NCBI GenBank assembly: GCA_910583835.1
Contig: CAJTYM010000018.1
Location: 4,382 to 68,381 of the forward strand
Direction of reading: 5' to 3'
DNA: 64,000 bases
Source of the DNA: an uncultured Lachnospiraceae bacterium
GTDB lineage: Bacteria > Bacillota > Clostridia > Lachnospirales > Lachnospiraceae
Shown here: piece after piece, positions 53,234 to 62,438 of the stretch
Layout: each line of letters opens with the position of its first letter
How positions within the stretch are numbered: position 1 is the stretch's first letter
Translations under genes and position numbers: made by a program
The notes under the pieces: model-generated
What the model was told of the DNA's origin: nothing
The model's database searches: none
The model's input: only the letters and a program-made list of their open reading frames with translations

Positions 53234-54640
53234 ATGGGAGGATTTTTTGGAGCGGCAACTGCTGATGATTGTGTATTTGACTTGTTTTTCGGAATTGATT
53301 ACCATTCCCATTTAGGGACGAAACGCGGTGGGATGGTGGTTTATGGAGAAGGCGGATTTGACCGTGCCATCCATAATATAGAAAACGCGCCGTTTCGCAC
53401 CAAGTTTGATAAAGATATACAGAAAATGTCCGGTTACATGGGTATCGGCTGCATTTCTGATTATGAACCGCAGCCGCTCTTAGTACGTTCCCACCATGGG
53501 ACATATGCCATTACCACGATAAGCAAGATAAATAATATCAAGGAACTGACCGAGATGCTCTTTGAGCGGGGACACTCTCATTTCCTGGAAATGAGCGGCG
53601 GGGACATCAATGCCACGGAGATGATTGCCTGCCTGATTAACCAGAAAGAGAACCTCATAGAAGGCATCCAATACGCACTGGAATCCGTAGACGGCTCAGT
53701 CTCCATCCTGCTGATGAATGAAAAGGGCATTTATGCAGCGAGGGATAAATATGGGCGCACACCAGTCGTCATTGGCAGGAAAGACAATGCTTTCTGCATA
53801 TCTTTTGAGAATTTTGCATACAGGAACCTTGGCTATAAGGATTATAAAGAACTGGGCCCGGGAGAGATTGCAATAGTCACGGATAAGGAGTGCACGACCT
53901 TATCCGCACCTGGCAAAGAAATGAAAATCTGCACCTTCCTGTGGGTTTACTATGGCTACCCGGCAAGCTCCTATGAAGGGACAAGCGTAGAGCAGATGCG
54001 TTACGATTGCGGGCAGCGAATGGCGAAGAGGGACCATGTAAGCCCGGATATTGTCGCAGGAGTGCCGGATTCCGGGACGGCCCATGCGATTGGCTATGCC
54101 AATGAATCCGGGATTCCGTTTTCCAGGCCGTTTATCAAATATACGCCGACCTGGCCGCGCTCCTTTATGCCTACCATACAGAGCCAGAGGGATTTGATTG
54201 CCAAGATGAAGCTTCTGGCCGTGGAGGAGCTGATACGCGGCAAAAGCCTGCTTCTGATTGACGATTCCATTGTCCGGGGGACGCAGCTTCGGGAGACCAC
54301 GGAATTCCTCTATGAGAGCGGGGCCAAGGAGGTCCATGTGCGCCCGGCATGTCCGCCGCTCCTTTTTGGCTGTAAATATCTGAATTTTTCACGTTCCACC
54401 TCAGAGATGGACCTGATTGCCCGCAGGGTCATCGACCGTTTGGAGCATGGGAATGTGACGGACGAAGTGTTAGAGGAATATGCGGACCCGGAATCGCCGA
54501 AGTATGAACAGATGGTAGAGGAAATCCGCAAGGAACAGAATTTTACTACCCTGAGGTACAACCGCCTGGACGATATGCTGGATTCTGTGGGCATTGATAA
54601 ATGTAAGCTGTGCACGTATTGCTGGAACGGCAAGGAGTAA
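53234..54640 (+). CDS. PurF-like amidophosphoribosyltransferase homologue lacking the catalytic cysteine
   Basis: A 468-residue PurF homologue; PurF makes phosphoribosylamine from PRPP and glutamine. The phosphoribosyltransferase half is intact, with the PRPP loop LLLIDDSIVRGTQLRET and VAGVPDSGTAHAIGYA. The iron-sulfur cysteines known in Bacillus PurF have counterparts (CTFLWVYYG, LLFGCKYL, CKLCTYC). The glutaminase half is altered: it begins MGGFFGAA where active enzymes have CGVFG, so the nucleophile is glycine, and the NG of the usual HNG motif is not found (SHHGTYAITT). A stop codon two codons upstream excludes a longer start. It may use ammonia, act regulatorily, or have another substrate. 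Confidence 0.9.
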   Translation: MGGFFGAATADDCVFDLFFGIDYHSHLGTKRGGMVVYGEGGFDRAIHNIENAPFRTKFDKDIQKMSGYMGIGCISDYEPQPLLVRSHHGTYAITTISKINNIKELTEMLFERGHSHFLEMSGGDINATEMIACLINQKENLIEGIQYALESVDGSVSILLMNEKGIYAARDKYGRTPVVIGRKDNAFCISFENFAYRNLGYKDYKELGPGEIAIVTDKECTTLSAPGKEMKICTFLWVYYGYPASSYEGTSVEQMRYDCGQRMAKRDHVSPDIVAGVPDSGTAHAIGYANESGIPFSRPFIKYTPTWPRSFMPTIQSQRDLIAKMKLLAVEELIRGKSLLLIDDSIVRGTQLRETTEFLYESGAKEVHVRPACPPLLFGCKYLNFSRSTSEMDLIARRVIDRLEHGNVTDEVLEEYADPESPKYEQMVEEIRKEQNFTTLRYNRLDDMLDSVGIDKCKLCTYCWNGKE

Positions 54641-54729
54641 CCGTTCCGCAGCCAGGTCCCTCATGGATGTGGGGATCAGAAGCGCCAAAGGCCTTTTATT
54701 AATTTATAATTCAGGGAGGAAATATAAAT

Positions 54730-55314
54730 ATGTCAGTGAAAACCAGCGCGGATGTGCTGATTGGTGGGAAAATATATACTTTGAGCGGTTATGAGAGTGA
54801 AGAATATTTGCAGAAAGTGGCAAATTATATCAATAATAAGCTCAATGAATTTGACGAGATAGAGCAATTTCGCCGGATACCGGCGGATATGAAAGCAACG
54901 CTTTTGGAACTCAATATTGCCGATGATTATTTTAAAGCAAAAGAGCAGGCGGAGACATTGGAAAAAACCGTCCGTGAGAAAGAGCGGGAAATCTATGAAC
55001 TGCAGCACGATTTGATTTCTGCCAAAATTAAGGTCGAGAGCAGTGAAGAGACCGCATCCAATCTGGAAAAGGAGAACAAAGAGCTCCTGCTGAATAAGGC
55101 GAAACTGGAGACCTCGCTCGCCGATGCCTTGCTTGGCAAAGTAAAAGGGCAGACGTTGGCAGGACAGGAGCATAACCGGGTAGATAACAAGAATCTGGCG
55201 GAACAGGACAGGCCGTCAGACAGCAGTCACGAAGAATTGTCCACTGCAAAGAACCAAGCTTCCCCTGCCCAACAGGATGGAAACAAAAAACAGAATTCCA
55301 ACAGAAAAAAATAA
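54730..55314 (+). CDS. zapA: ZapA-like cell division protein with long coiled coil
   Basis: A 194-residue protein. The N-terminal 90 residues fit ZapA, which bundles FtsZ (VLIGGKIYTLSGYESEEYLQKVANYI). A coiled coil follows (about 70-140), then a polar low-complexity tail. The family is usually about 90-110 residues, so the extension is noteworthy. GGGAGGAAA precedes the ATG. Confidence 0.85.
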   Translation: MSVKTSADVLIGGKIYTLSGYESEEYLQKVANYINNKLNEFDEIEQFRRIPADMKATLLELNIADDYFKAKEQAETLEKTVREKEREIYELQHDLISAKIKVESSEETASNLEKENKELLLNKAKLETSLADALLGKVKGQTLAGQEHNRVDNKNLAEQDRPSDSSHEELSTAKNQASPAQQDGNKKQNSNRKK

Positions 55315-55317
55315 TCA

Positions 55318-55406
55318 CAGAAGCTGTTGCAAAGATAGTCTGCATACAAAATGTTTTGTAGATTTTCAAATTTGCGGCAGCTTCTTAGCACTGCGTAAGA
55401 AGCTGC
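55318..55406 (+). promoter_or_regulatory. Leader with mutually exclusive hairpins before the U32 gene
   Basis: Three segments: A (55318-55333, AGAAGCTGTTGCAAA core), B (55371-55387, TTTGCGGCAGCTTCTTA) and C (55396-55406, TAAGAAGCTGC). B can pair perfectly with C (11 base pairs) or largely with A. The arrangement resembles an attenuator or translational switch. C lies about 18 bases before the GGAGG of the next gene. No T run follows. Confidence 0.55.
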
Positions 55407-55437
55407 ATTTGCGCAAGGAAACAGGAGGTACGGCAAT

Positions 55438-57696
55438 TTGTATAGGAAGACAGAACTTTTGGCTCCGGCAGGCTCTTTTGAGATTTTAAAGGCAGTAATC
55501 CATGCGGGGGCAGATGCCGTATATGCTGCGGGCAACAGGTTTGGCGCCCGCGCGTATGCCGCAAACTTCACAACGGAAGAGATGCTCGCAGCCATTGATT
55601 ACGTGCATCTAAAAGGGAAAAAGCTGTACCTTACAGTGAATACCTTGTTGAAGGAGCGGGAAATACACGAACTGTATGATTTCCTGTGCCCATTTTACGA
55701 GGCTGGCCTGGATGCGGTGATTGTGCAGGATATGGGCGTCCTGCATTTTATCCGCAACAACTTTCCCGATTTACCCATCCATGCCAGCACCCAGATGACC
55801 GTTACCGGAGCTTACGGAGCCAAGCTGCTGTTGGCGAATGGCTGCCGGCGAATTGTCACTGCCAGAGAGTTATCCTTAGCGGAAATATCCCATATTTATC
55901 AAATGACAGGGGCAGAAATTGAAAGCTTTGTCCATGGCGCGCTCTGCTACAGCTATTCCGGCCAATGCCTTTTGAGCAGCATGATTGGCGGCAGGAGCGG
56001 TAACCGCGGCAGATGTGCGCAGCCTTGCCGTCTGCCTTATGAATTTTGTGAAACGCCAGGCAAATCAATGACCAGGCGGCAGCAGGAGAATTATCCCCTG
56101 AGTCTGAAAGACCTCTGTGCGATTTCCCTGATTCCTGAACTTATCGAAAGCGGCGTCCATTCCTTGAAGATTGAGGGACGGATGAAACAGGCGGAATATG
56201 CAGCCGGGGTCACTGGCATTTACCGCAAATACCTTGACTTGTATGAGGACAATCCAAGGCAGCGTTATCAGGTGAGCGATGAGGATTACCAGAAGCTGCT
56301 GGATTTGGGAAACCGCTGCGGATTTACGGACGGATATTATAAAAAGCATAACGGCAGAGACATGGTTACGTTTCACAAGCCCTCCCACGAGAAAAACCAA
56401 GGACATGGGCAGTTTATAATTCCTAAGAACGCTGCCCACAGAGAGAAAGAAAAAATAAAGGGAATTTTAAGACTTTCTATAAACAATCCTGCAAGCCTTG
56501 TGCTAGAATATAAAGGGATACAGGCAGAAGTTACCGGATCTATCGTACAGAATGCACAAAAACAGCCCTTAGCAAGACAGACTGTGCTGGAGAAGATGGC
56601 AAAAACAGGAAATACGCCGTTTCAGTTTGGACAGTTAGAAGTAGAACTGGAAGAAAACAGCTTCCTTACGGTAGGCGCTTTAAATGAACTGCGCCGCGCA
56701 GGTATCGACAGATTGACGGAACTGATACTGCAAAAATACCGCAGGCAATTGCCGGACAATCCTTTGGCAGCACAAAATGGGCAAAAGGCTTCCGGTAACA
56801 TTCCGTCCTGCAATCAGCAGAATCAGGATGTCACTATGCAGAGGAGACAGCCCTGTGAACAGCCGTTGGAAACAACATTGCCCCTGTCTGTCCTCACAGA
56901 GACGTTAGAACAGTTTGCTGTATCCTTAAAACAGCCGGAGGCAGCGCGCATTTATCTGGAATCGTCTGCCCTCAGCCGGAACCGTCTCTGCCGCGAATTA
57001 GCAAACCTGACAGCCAAAGCGCATAAAGCAGGGAAAACATGTTATCTGGCATTGCCGCATATTTTCCGTATGGAGACGGTGAAATGGTATGAAACAAACT
57101 GGCAGCAGATTTCCGAGGCAGCAGACGGCTATCTCGTCCGCAATTTGGAGGAACTTTCTTTCCTGCAGGAGATGGGCGTGCCCCCTGCCAGGATACAGGG
57201 AGATTATCCTTTATATGTATTTTCCAGGGAGGCAATCCGGGGCTGGGAAGAATTGTCTTTGCAGCAATACACGCTGCCCGTGGAATTGAATGCCAGGGAA
57301 TTAAGGGATTTAGGCAGTGGTGGGGAAATGATTATCTACGGCTATCAGCCGGTGATGTTCAGCGCGCAATGTCTGCTGAAAAACATCAACGGCTGCAGCC
57401 ACAAGGAAAACATTTTCTATCTGAAAGACCGCTATGGCAAATTATTTTCGGTGAAAAACTATTGTGAAGGGTGTTACAATATCATTTACAATATCAGCCC
57501 GCTGGCCTTGTTCCATCAGTTGCGGGAAATTAAGATGATTCAGCCAGGGAGCGTACGCCTATCTTTTACTGTGGAAGATGGCAATGAGCTGGAAGAGGTT
57601 TTTCGGCTTTACCGGCAGGCGCTGGCCGGAAACTTAGACAAAAACAGCTATCTGGATGAGTTTACCAATGGGCATTTCAAGCGAGGAGTCGAATAA
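55438..57696 (+). CDS. Peptidase U32 family protein
   Basis: A 752-residue member of the U32 (collagenase-like/RlhA-YegQ) family, whose better studied members act in RNA modification with an iron-sulfur cluster. It begins YRKTELLAPAGSFEILKAVIHAGADAVYA; the signature is GALCYSYSGQCLLSSMIGGRSGNRGRCAQPCRLP in the region near residues 163-198. A C-terminal extension (about residues 340-752) ends with CEGCYNIIYNISPL. Translation starts at TTG (55438) after GGAGG. The stop is directly followed by the cell-wall gene pair. Confidence 0.92.
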   Translation: MYRKTELLAPAGSFEILKAVIHAGADAVYAAGNRFGARAYAANFTTEEMLAAIDYVHLKGKKLYLTVNTLLKEREIHELYDFLCPFYEAGLDAVIVQDMGVLHFIRNNFPDLPIHASTQMTVTGAYGAKLLLANGCRRIVTARELSLAEISHIYQMTGAEIESFVHGALCYSYSGQCLLSSMIGGRSGNRGRCAQPCRLPYEFCETPGKSMTRRQQENYPLSLKDLCAISLIPELIESGVHSLKIEGRMKQAEYAAGVTGIYRKYLDLYEDNPRQRYQVSDEDYQKLLDLGNRCGFTDGYYKKHNGRDMVTFHKPSHEKNQGHGQFIIPKNAAHREKEKIKGILRLSINNPASLVLEYKGIQAEVTGSIVQNAQKQPLARQTVLEKMAKTGNTPFQFGQLEVELEENSFLTVGALNELRRAGIDRLTELILQKYRRQLPDNPLAAQNGQKASGNIPSCNQQNQDVTMQRRQPCEQPLETTLPLSVLTETLEQFAVSLKQPEAARIYLESSALSRNRLCRELANLTAKAHKAGKTCYLALPHIFRMETVKWYETNWQQISEAADGYLVRNLEELSFLQEMGVPPARIQGDYPLYVFSREAIRGWEELSLQQYTLPVELNARELRDLGSGGEMIIYGYQPVMFSAQCLLKNINGCSHKENIFYLKDRYGKLFSVKNYCEGCYNIIYNISPLALFHQLREIKMIQPGSVRLSFTVEDGNELEEVFRLYRQALAGNLDKNSYLDEFTNGHFKRGVE

Positions 57697-59178
57697 ATGG
57701 TACATTTGATTACAGAAATATCGAAATATACAATGATTATCCTGTTTGCACTGTATACCTACCAGTGTTTTTCTTCCTTAAAGCGCAGTGTGGATAAGGA
57801 AGAACAGGCAGAGAAATACCGCAGCCAGGTTGTGTACATGTATATGTTCCACCTGAATGCTTACGCGGTCTTATTTGCTTCCACCTTAAATACCGATATT
57901 TTGAAATTCTATGCCATGCAGGTCGTATTTTTTGCGGCTGTGCAGATTTGTTACGGCATTTTTTATAAGCGTGTTTCCAAGCTGGTGGTAAATAATATGT
58001 GTATGCTTTTATGCATCGGGTTCGTGATGCTGACGCGGCTCTCCTATGAACATGCCGTGAAGCAGTTCTGGATTGCTGTTGTTTCTATGGCGGTGACTAT
58101 GTTAATCCCTTATTTTATCAGCAAGTGGACGTTTTTGCGCAACCTGACCTGGGCGTATGCGCTTGCCGGCATCACCATGTTGGGCGTAGTCGCCGTGCTG
58201 GGGGCAGTCTCGCATGGAGCGAAATTGTCCTTTTCTGTGGCGGGGATTGCGATTCAGCCCTCAGAATTCATCAAGATTATCTTTGTGTTTTTCGTGGCTT
58301 CCATGTTCTATGAATCCACAGATTTCATGCAGGTGGCAAAAGCCACCGTGGTCGCGGGGCTTCACGTGATTATCCTTGTGTTGTCAAAGGATTTGGGCGC
58401 CGGGCTGATTTTCTTCATTGCCTACATGGTGATGCTGTATGTGGCAACCAGGAAACTCTATTATTTTGCAGGAGGGCTTCTGTGCGGGGCAGCCGCCTCT
58501 GTGGTGGCTTACCATCTGTTTAACCATGTGCGCGTGCGCGTGGTGGCGTGGCAGGATCCTCTGGCAGTCTTTGAGAACGAAGGAAACCAGGTTTCCAATT
58601 CCCTGTTTGCGATTGGGACGGGCGGCTGGTTTGGCATGGGGCTCAACCAGGGAATGCCCAACAAGATCCCAGAGGTCAAGCAGGACTTTATTTTCTCGGC
58701 AATCTCGGAAGAACTGGGCGGCATCTTTGCCGTCTGCCTGATATTGGTCTGCGTCAGCTGTTTTTTGATGTTTCTCAATATTGCCATGCAGATGAAAGAC
58801 ACGTTCTATAAACTGGTGGCTTTGGGACTGGGAACAATCTATGGCTTTCAGGTCCTGCTCTCCATCGGCGGGGACATCAAGTTCATCCCTTCCACGGGGG
58901 TGACTCTGCCTTTAGTCAGCTATGGCGGAAGCTCGCTGCTGAGCACGCTGATTATTTTTGCCGTTATCCAGGGACTGTACCTGCTGCGCGAGCGGACGGA
59001 AGCAGAGCGGGAAGCGCAGAAGAAAGAAGCAGCCTCAAAGCCGGCAGCAAAGAAGGCTGGCGGCAAGAAAGAAGGGATGGGGAAGAAAGAGGGTACAGGA
59101 AAGAAACCGAAGCGGAAAGGAGGCAGAAAATCCCATGAAGAAAACATCCACGGAACGAAAGTCGAGAACTTCGACTAA
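57697..59178 (+). CDS. FtsW/RodA/SpoVE family glycan polymerase
   Basis: A 493-residue SEDS protein with ten or more helices that polymerises lipid II into glycan strands. Motifs: QPSEFIKI, SKDLGAGLIFF, the conserved aspartate-containing loop after DPLAVFENEGNQVSNSLFAIGTGGWFG, KQDFIFSAISEELGG and PSTGVTLPLVSYGGSS. A lysine-rich C-terminal tail follows. The gene immediately upstream ends one base before it; the PBP gene overlaps its end by 44 bases, so the two are co-translated. Confidence 0.93.
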   Translation: MVHLITEISKYTMIILFALYTYQCFSSLKRSVDKEEQAEKYRSQVVYMYMFHLNAYAVLFASTLNTDILKFYAMQVVFFAAVQICYGIFYKRVSKLVVNNMCMLLCIGFVMLTRLSYEHAVKQFWIAVVSMAVTMLIPYFISKWTFLRNLTWAYALAGITMLGVVAVLGAVSHGAKLSFSVAGIAIQPSEFIKIIFVFFVASMFYESTDFMQVAKATVVAGLHVIILVLSKDLGAGLIFFIAYMVMLYVATRKLYYFAGGLLCGAAASVVAYHLFNHVRVRVVAWQDPLAVFENEGNQVSNSLFAIGTGGWFGMGLNQGMPNKIPEVKQDFIFSAISEELGGIFAVCLILVCVSCFLMFLNIAMQMKDTFYKLVALGLGTIYGFQVLLSIGGDIKFIPSTGVTLPLVSYGGSSLLSTLIIFAVIQGLYLLRERTEAEREAQKKEAASKPAAKKAGGKKEGMGKKEGTGKKPKRKGGRKSHEENIHGTKVENFD

Positions 59179-60592
59179 GCGGGGAAATAACCGCGAGTTT
59201 GCTATCATCACCTATCTGTTTGTCGCTGTGTTTATCATGATGATGGGATACTTTGCCTATTTTCAGATATTTAAGAGCGAGGATTTCATCAACAGCCCTT
59301 ATAATACAAGGCAGAACACATTTGCGGAGCATGTGGAGCGGGGCGCAATCCTTTCTTCCGATGAAAAGGTGCTGGCACAGACGGTTGTGGGGGAGGATGG
59401 CACAGAGACGCGTTACTATCCCTTCGGTCCTATGTTTGCCCATGCAGTAGGTTACGACAGCAATGGCAAATCGGGCATCGAATCCTTTGGCAACTTCAAC
59501 CTCCTGCGTTCCCATGCATTTTTCTTGGAACAGGTCATCAACGGCATACAGAACAAGAAAAATCCCGGGGACAATATCGTTACCACCCTCAATTATAACC
59601 TGCAGGAGACAGCCTATCAGGCATTGGGGAGCAACCGGGGGGCAGTAGTTGCGCTGGAGCCATCCACCGGCAAAATTCTTGCCTGGGTCTCCAAACCAGA
59701 TTTCGACCCCAACACCATTGCCAGTGACTGGGACAGCATCATCGCCAATACGGACAGTGAGAATTCTGTCCTGGTGAACCGCGTGAGCCAGGGGCTTTAC
59801 CCGCCGGGATCGACATTCAAGATTCTCACGACCCTTGAGTACCTGCGGGAAAATGCCAATTATCAGGATTACCATTATAATTGCCAGGGAATTATCTCCA
59901 TGGAAAATACACAGATTCATTGTTATGACAATGCGGTTCATGGAGAGGAGAATCTGCAGGCCTCCTTTGCCAAATCCTGCAATACCTCATACGCCAATAT
60001 TGGATTGGGACTGGATAAGACAAAATTTGCCGGTCTCTGCCGTGAATTGATGTTCGATGCGGACCTTCCCATTTCCTATCCTTATAATAAGAGCAGCTTC
60101 GTCCTGAATAAAAATTCCAACACAGACGAGGTCACCCAGATGGCAATCGGGCAGGGAGAGACTTTAGTGACGCCATTGCATATGGCATTGATAACATCCG
60201 CCATTGCCAATAACGGCACATTGATGCGGCCCTATATCATTGACCATACGGAAAATTACCGGGGCGTTGCGGTGAAAAAATACCATCCAACGCCGTATAG
60301 TTCCCTGCTCAGTGAAAACGAAGCCAAAAAACTGCAGGAATTCATGTCCCTGGTTGTCAGTGAGGGCACCGGCTCTAAGCTGAGCGGACAGAGTTACCAG
60401 GCGGCAGGAAAGACCGGTTCTGCAGAATTCAGCAATACCAAAGGCGAAAGCCATGCCTGGTTTACCGGATATGCATCCACACAGGAGAAAGGAAGCATCG
60501 CTATCACCGTGATTGTGGAAAACGGCGGGGCCGGAAGTTCCGTTGCCGTGCCGATTGCCAAACAGGTATTTGATGCGTATTTTGCGCAATAA
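59135..60592 (+). CDS. Penicillin-binding protein transpeptidase (PbpA type)
   Basis: A 485-residue class B-type PBP, cross-linking peptidoglycan outside the membrane. One N-terminal helix (about 24-44) precedes the transpeptidase domain. Active-site motifs: SxxK with Ser226 (PPGSTFKI), SxN (KSCNTSY), and KTG with Lys426 (AGKTGSAEF). It lacks the large N-terminal module of PBP2/FtsI, resembling the short PbpA that pairs with RodA. The start at 59135 lies inside the upstream SEDS gene after AAAGGAGG. Confidence 0.93.
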   Translation: MKKTSTERKSRTSTKRGNNREFAIITYLFVAVFIMMMGYFAYFQIFKSEDFINSPYNTRQNTFAEHVERGAILSSDEKVLAQTVVGEDGTETRYYPFGPMFAHAVGYDSNGKSGIESFGNFNLLRSHAFFLEQVINGIQNKKNPGDNIVTTLNYNLQETAYQALGSNRGAVVALEPSTGKILAWVSKPDFDPNTIASDWDSIIANTDSENSVLVNRVSQGLYPPGSTFKILTTLEYLRENANYQDYHYNCQGIISMENTQIHCYDNAVHGEENLQASFAKSCNTSYANIGLGLDKTKFAGLCRELMFDADLPISYPYNKSSFVLNKNSNTDEVTQMAIGQGETLVTPLHMALITSAIANNGTLMRPYIIDHTENYRGVAVKKYHPTPYSSLLSENEAKKLQEFMSLVVSEGTGSKLSGQSYQAAGKTGSAEFSNTKGESHAWFTGYASTQEKGSIAITVIVENGGAGSSVAVPIAKQVFDAYFAQ

Positions 60593-60599
60593 AAAAATC

Positions 60600-60628
60600 T
60601 TGCAAGATATTATAAAAAGGGGTATACT
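60600..60628 (+). promoter_or_regulatory. Promoter of the Nudix gene
   Basis: TTGCAA (60600-60605), 17 bases, TATACT (60623-60628), shortly after the PBP stop and about 38 bases before the Nudix start. Confidence 0.65.
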
Positions 60629-60666
60629 GTGTGTAAGGCTTAAAGACCACATCAGGAGGTATTGCA

Positions 60667-61119
60667 ATGATAGAAGCAACGAGTTGTGGTGGTGTGGTAA
60701 TATTTCGCGGCAAGATTTTGCTTTTGTATAAGAACTACAGAAACAAATACGAAGGCTGGGTCCTACCGAAGGGAACTGTGGAAGCAGGAGAGGAGTATCG
60801 GGATACAGCTGCAAGAGAGGTGCTGGAAGAGACTGGGGTGAATGCCCAAATTATCAAATATGTTGGTAAAAGCCAGTATACTTTTACCGTTCCTGACGAT
60901 ACTGTGGAGAAAGACGTCCATTGGTATCTGATGATGGCGGACAGTTATTACAGCAAACCACAACGGGAAGAATATTTTGTTGATTCAGGATACTACAAAT
61001 TTCACGAAGCATATCATTTACTGCGTTTCGCAAATGAGAAACAGATAGTGGAAAAAGCATACAATGAATATCTTGATTTGAAAAAGAGTAATCTTTGGGG
61101 CAGCAGAAAATATTTTTAA
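60667..61119 (+). CDS. Nudix hydrolase
   Basis: A 150-residue Nudix hydrolase with a complete box: G-x5-E-x7-REVLEETGV (starting GTVEAGEEYRDTAA). It would cleave a nucleoside diphosphate-linked compound using a divalent metal; substrate unknown. AGGAGG precedes the ATG. It has its own promoter and terminator. Confidence 0.93.
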   Translation: MIEATSCGGVVIFRGKILLLYKNYRNKYEGWVLPKGTVEAGEEYRDTAAREVLEETGVNAQIIKYVGKSQYTFTVPDDTVEKDVHWYLMMADSYYSKPQREEYFVDSGYYKFHEAYHLLRFANEKQIVEKAYNEYLDLKKSNLWGSRKYF

Positions 61120-61155
61120 GATTTTGCCTCTTATGCAGGCAGAAGGTACGGATAG

Positions 61156-61190
61156 AAAAGGTGTTCGCAATGGGGACGCCTTTTCTCTTT
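61156..61190 (+). terminator. Terminator after the Nudix gene
   Basis: AAAAGGTGT pairs with ACGCCTTTT (one G-T wobble) around an eleven-base loop, then TTTTCTCTTT overlapping the stem end. Confidence 0.7.
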
Positions 61191-61203
61191 AATGGAGAGT
61201 GGA

Positions 61204-61548
61204 ATGACCTGGTATAAGGAATTTTATGCAGGAGAAAGCATTGAGCACAAAAAAGACAAGGTAAAATGGAAAATCCTTCACAATGCAGGGCAACTGGATA
61301 TTTATGTGATTGCCCTAAGCAGCAACCGTGAGAACCTTCTGGACATCATTTCTGCAAGGGAACTGATGCAGAAAGCCTATCCCAAACAGGATATGCTGGT
61401 TGTGGGCGTAGACAAAGGATACGACAATGCCCTGGAGCTGGCAGCCAGGATTATTATGGACGTTTATCAGGAGACCGGAAATCTGAACGTCAGGGATTAT
61501 TTTGGGCAGCAGAAAAATATGGGGAGAACAGCTGTATGGAAATCTTGA
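61204..61548 (+). CDS. Conserved hypothetical protein
   Basis: A 114-residue soluble alpha/beta protein beginning MTWYKEFYAGES, with LDIYVIALSSNRENLLDIISARELMQ and DMLVVGVDKGYDNALELAARI. No cysteine, signal peptide or membrane helix is seen. GGAG is correctly spaced for 61204; an ATG at 61192 overlaps that site. It overlaps the DUF2953 start by 13 bases. I do not recognise a function. Confidence 0.8.
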   Translation: MTWYKEFYAGESIEHKKDKVKWKILHNAGQLDIYVIALSSNRENLLDIISARELMQKAYPKQDMLVVGVDKGYDNALELAARIIMDVYQETGNLNVRDYFGQQKNMGRTAVWKS

Positions 61549-62423
61549 TACTGATTCTCAAAATCCTCGGCATCTTCCTTGGCAGTCTGCTTGCCGTCTG
61601 TCTCTTGCTGCTGACAGCAGCAATAACGGTTCCGGTCCGTTATCGTGTAAACACCGAGATACGGCAGAAGAAAATATCAGCCAGCGCTGCCCTTTCCTGG
61701 CTGTTCCATATCATTGATTTCAGATTCTCTTATGGGGAAGAGGGGATGGCATTTAAACTGCGGATTCTGGGAATTCCGATTCGTCTTCAAGAGAAGAAGG
61801 ACAGAAAACCGAGACGGCGCAGGAAGAAAAAAGCCCCCCCAGCTGCGAAAACAGAAGCGGCTGCCGGCAGTGGGCATGATGAGACGGCGACAGAAGCGGA
61901 AACAGCAAATAATATAGAGCCAACAGGGAAGAATAGGACAGAAGAACACATAGATAAAGAAACAAAGAAAGGCTGGCAGCCTTTGGCGCGTCTTTGCAGT
62001 TTGAGGGCGAGTGTAAGGCAATGGATTTCCGGTATCAGAGAAGGGGCTGCAACGGCAAAAGAGAAAATCCGCAACATAAAAAAAATGGTTTTGGATGAAA
62101 CTAATAAAAGCGCAATTGCGAAGATATGGCGGGAACTGAAATATCTGATACGCCATTATGCTCCGCGAAAAGCATGGGGGGAATTATCCTTTGGTATGGC
62201 AGATCCCTCACAGACCGGACAGATTCTGGGTGCGCTGAGCGTACTGCCTTTCTGGGTCCGCTACAAAATCAGTATTTATCCAGATTTTCAGACAGAAACA
62301 TTTTTTGCGGATGGCTGGCTCAAACTGAAAGGACATATCCGGCTCTGGCATCTTCTGGTGTCAGTCATCCGGTTGATCAAAGATAAAGAAATAAGGCTAT
62401 TGCTGGAAAGAATCAGAACATGA
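61536..62423 (+). CDS. DUF2953 membrane protein
   Basis: A 295-residue protein with an N-terminal membrane helix (about 1-30), VPVRYRV and WLFHIIDFRFSYGEEG typical of DUF2953, a lysine/alanine-rich middle (about 88-145) and a conserved end (WGELSFGMADPSQTGQILGALS). In B. subtilis a DUF2953 gene (ytfI) neighbours gerW (ytfJ), as here, suggesting a spore-related role. Confidence 0.87.
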   Translation: MEILILILKILGIFLGSLLAVCLLLLTAAITVPVRYRVNTEIRQKKISASAALSWLFHIIDFRFSYGEEGMAFKLRILGIPIRLQEKKDRKPRRRRKKKAPPAAKTEAAAGSGHDETATEAETANNIEPTGKNRTEEHIDKETKKGWQPLARLCSLRASVRQWISGIREGAATAKEKIRNIKKMVLDETNKSAIAKIWRELKYLIRHYAPRKAWGELSFGMADPSQTGQILGALSVLPFWVRYKISIYPDFQTETFFADGWLKLKGHIRLWHLLVSVIRLIKDKEIRLLLERIRT

Positions 62424-62438
62424 CAGGAGGTTATAACT

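Noticed and set aside
58964..59941. Long minus-strand open frame of 325 codons
   Set aside because: It is antisense to the SEDS and PBP genes, which have clear catalytic motifs; its translation shows no domain.
60164..60814. Minus-strand open frame of 216 codons
   Set aside because: It runs antisense to the PBP end, the Nudix promoter and the Nudix gene start, and shows no recognisable protein.
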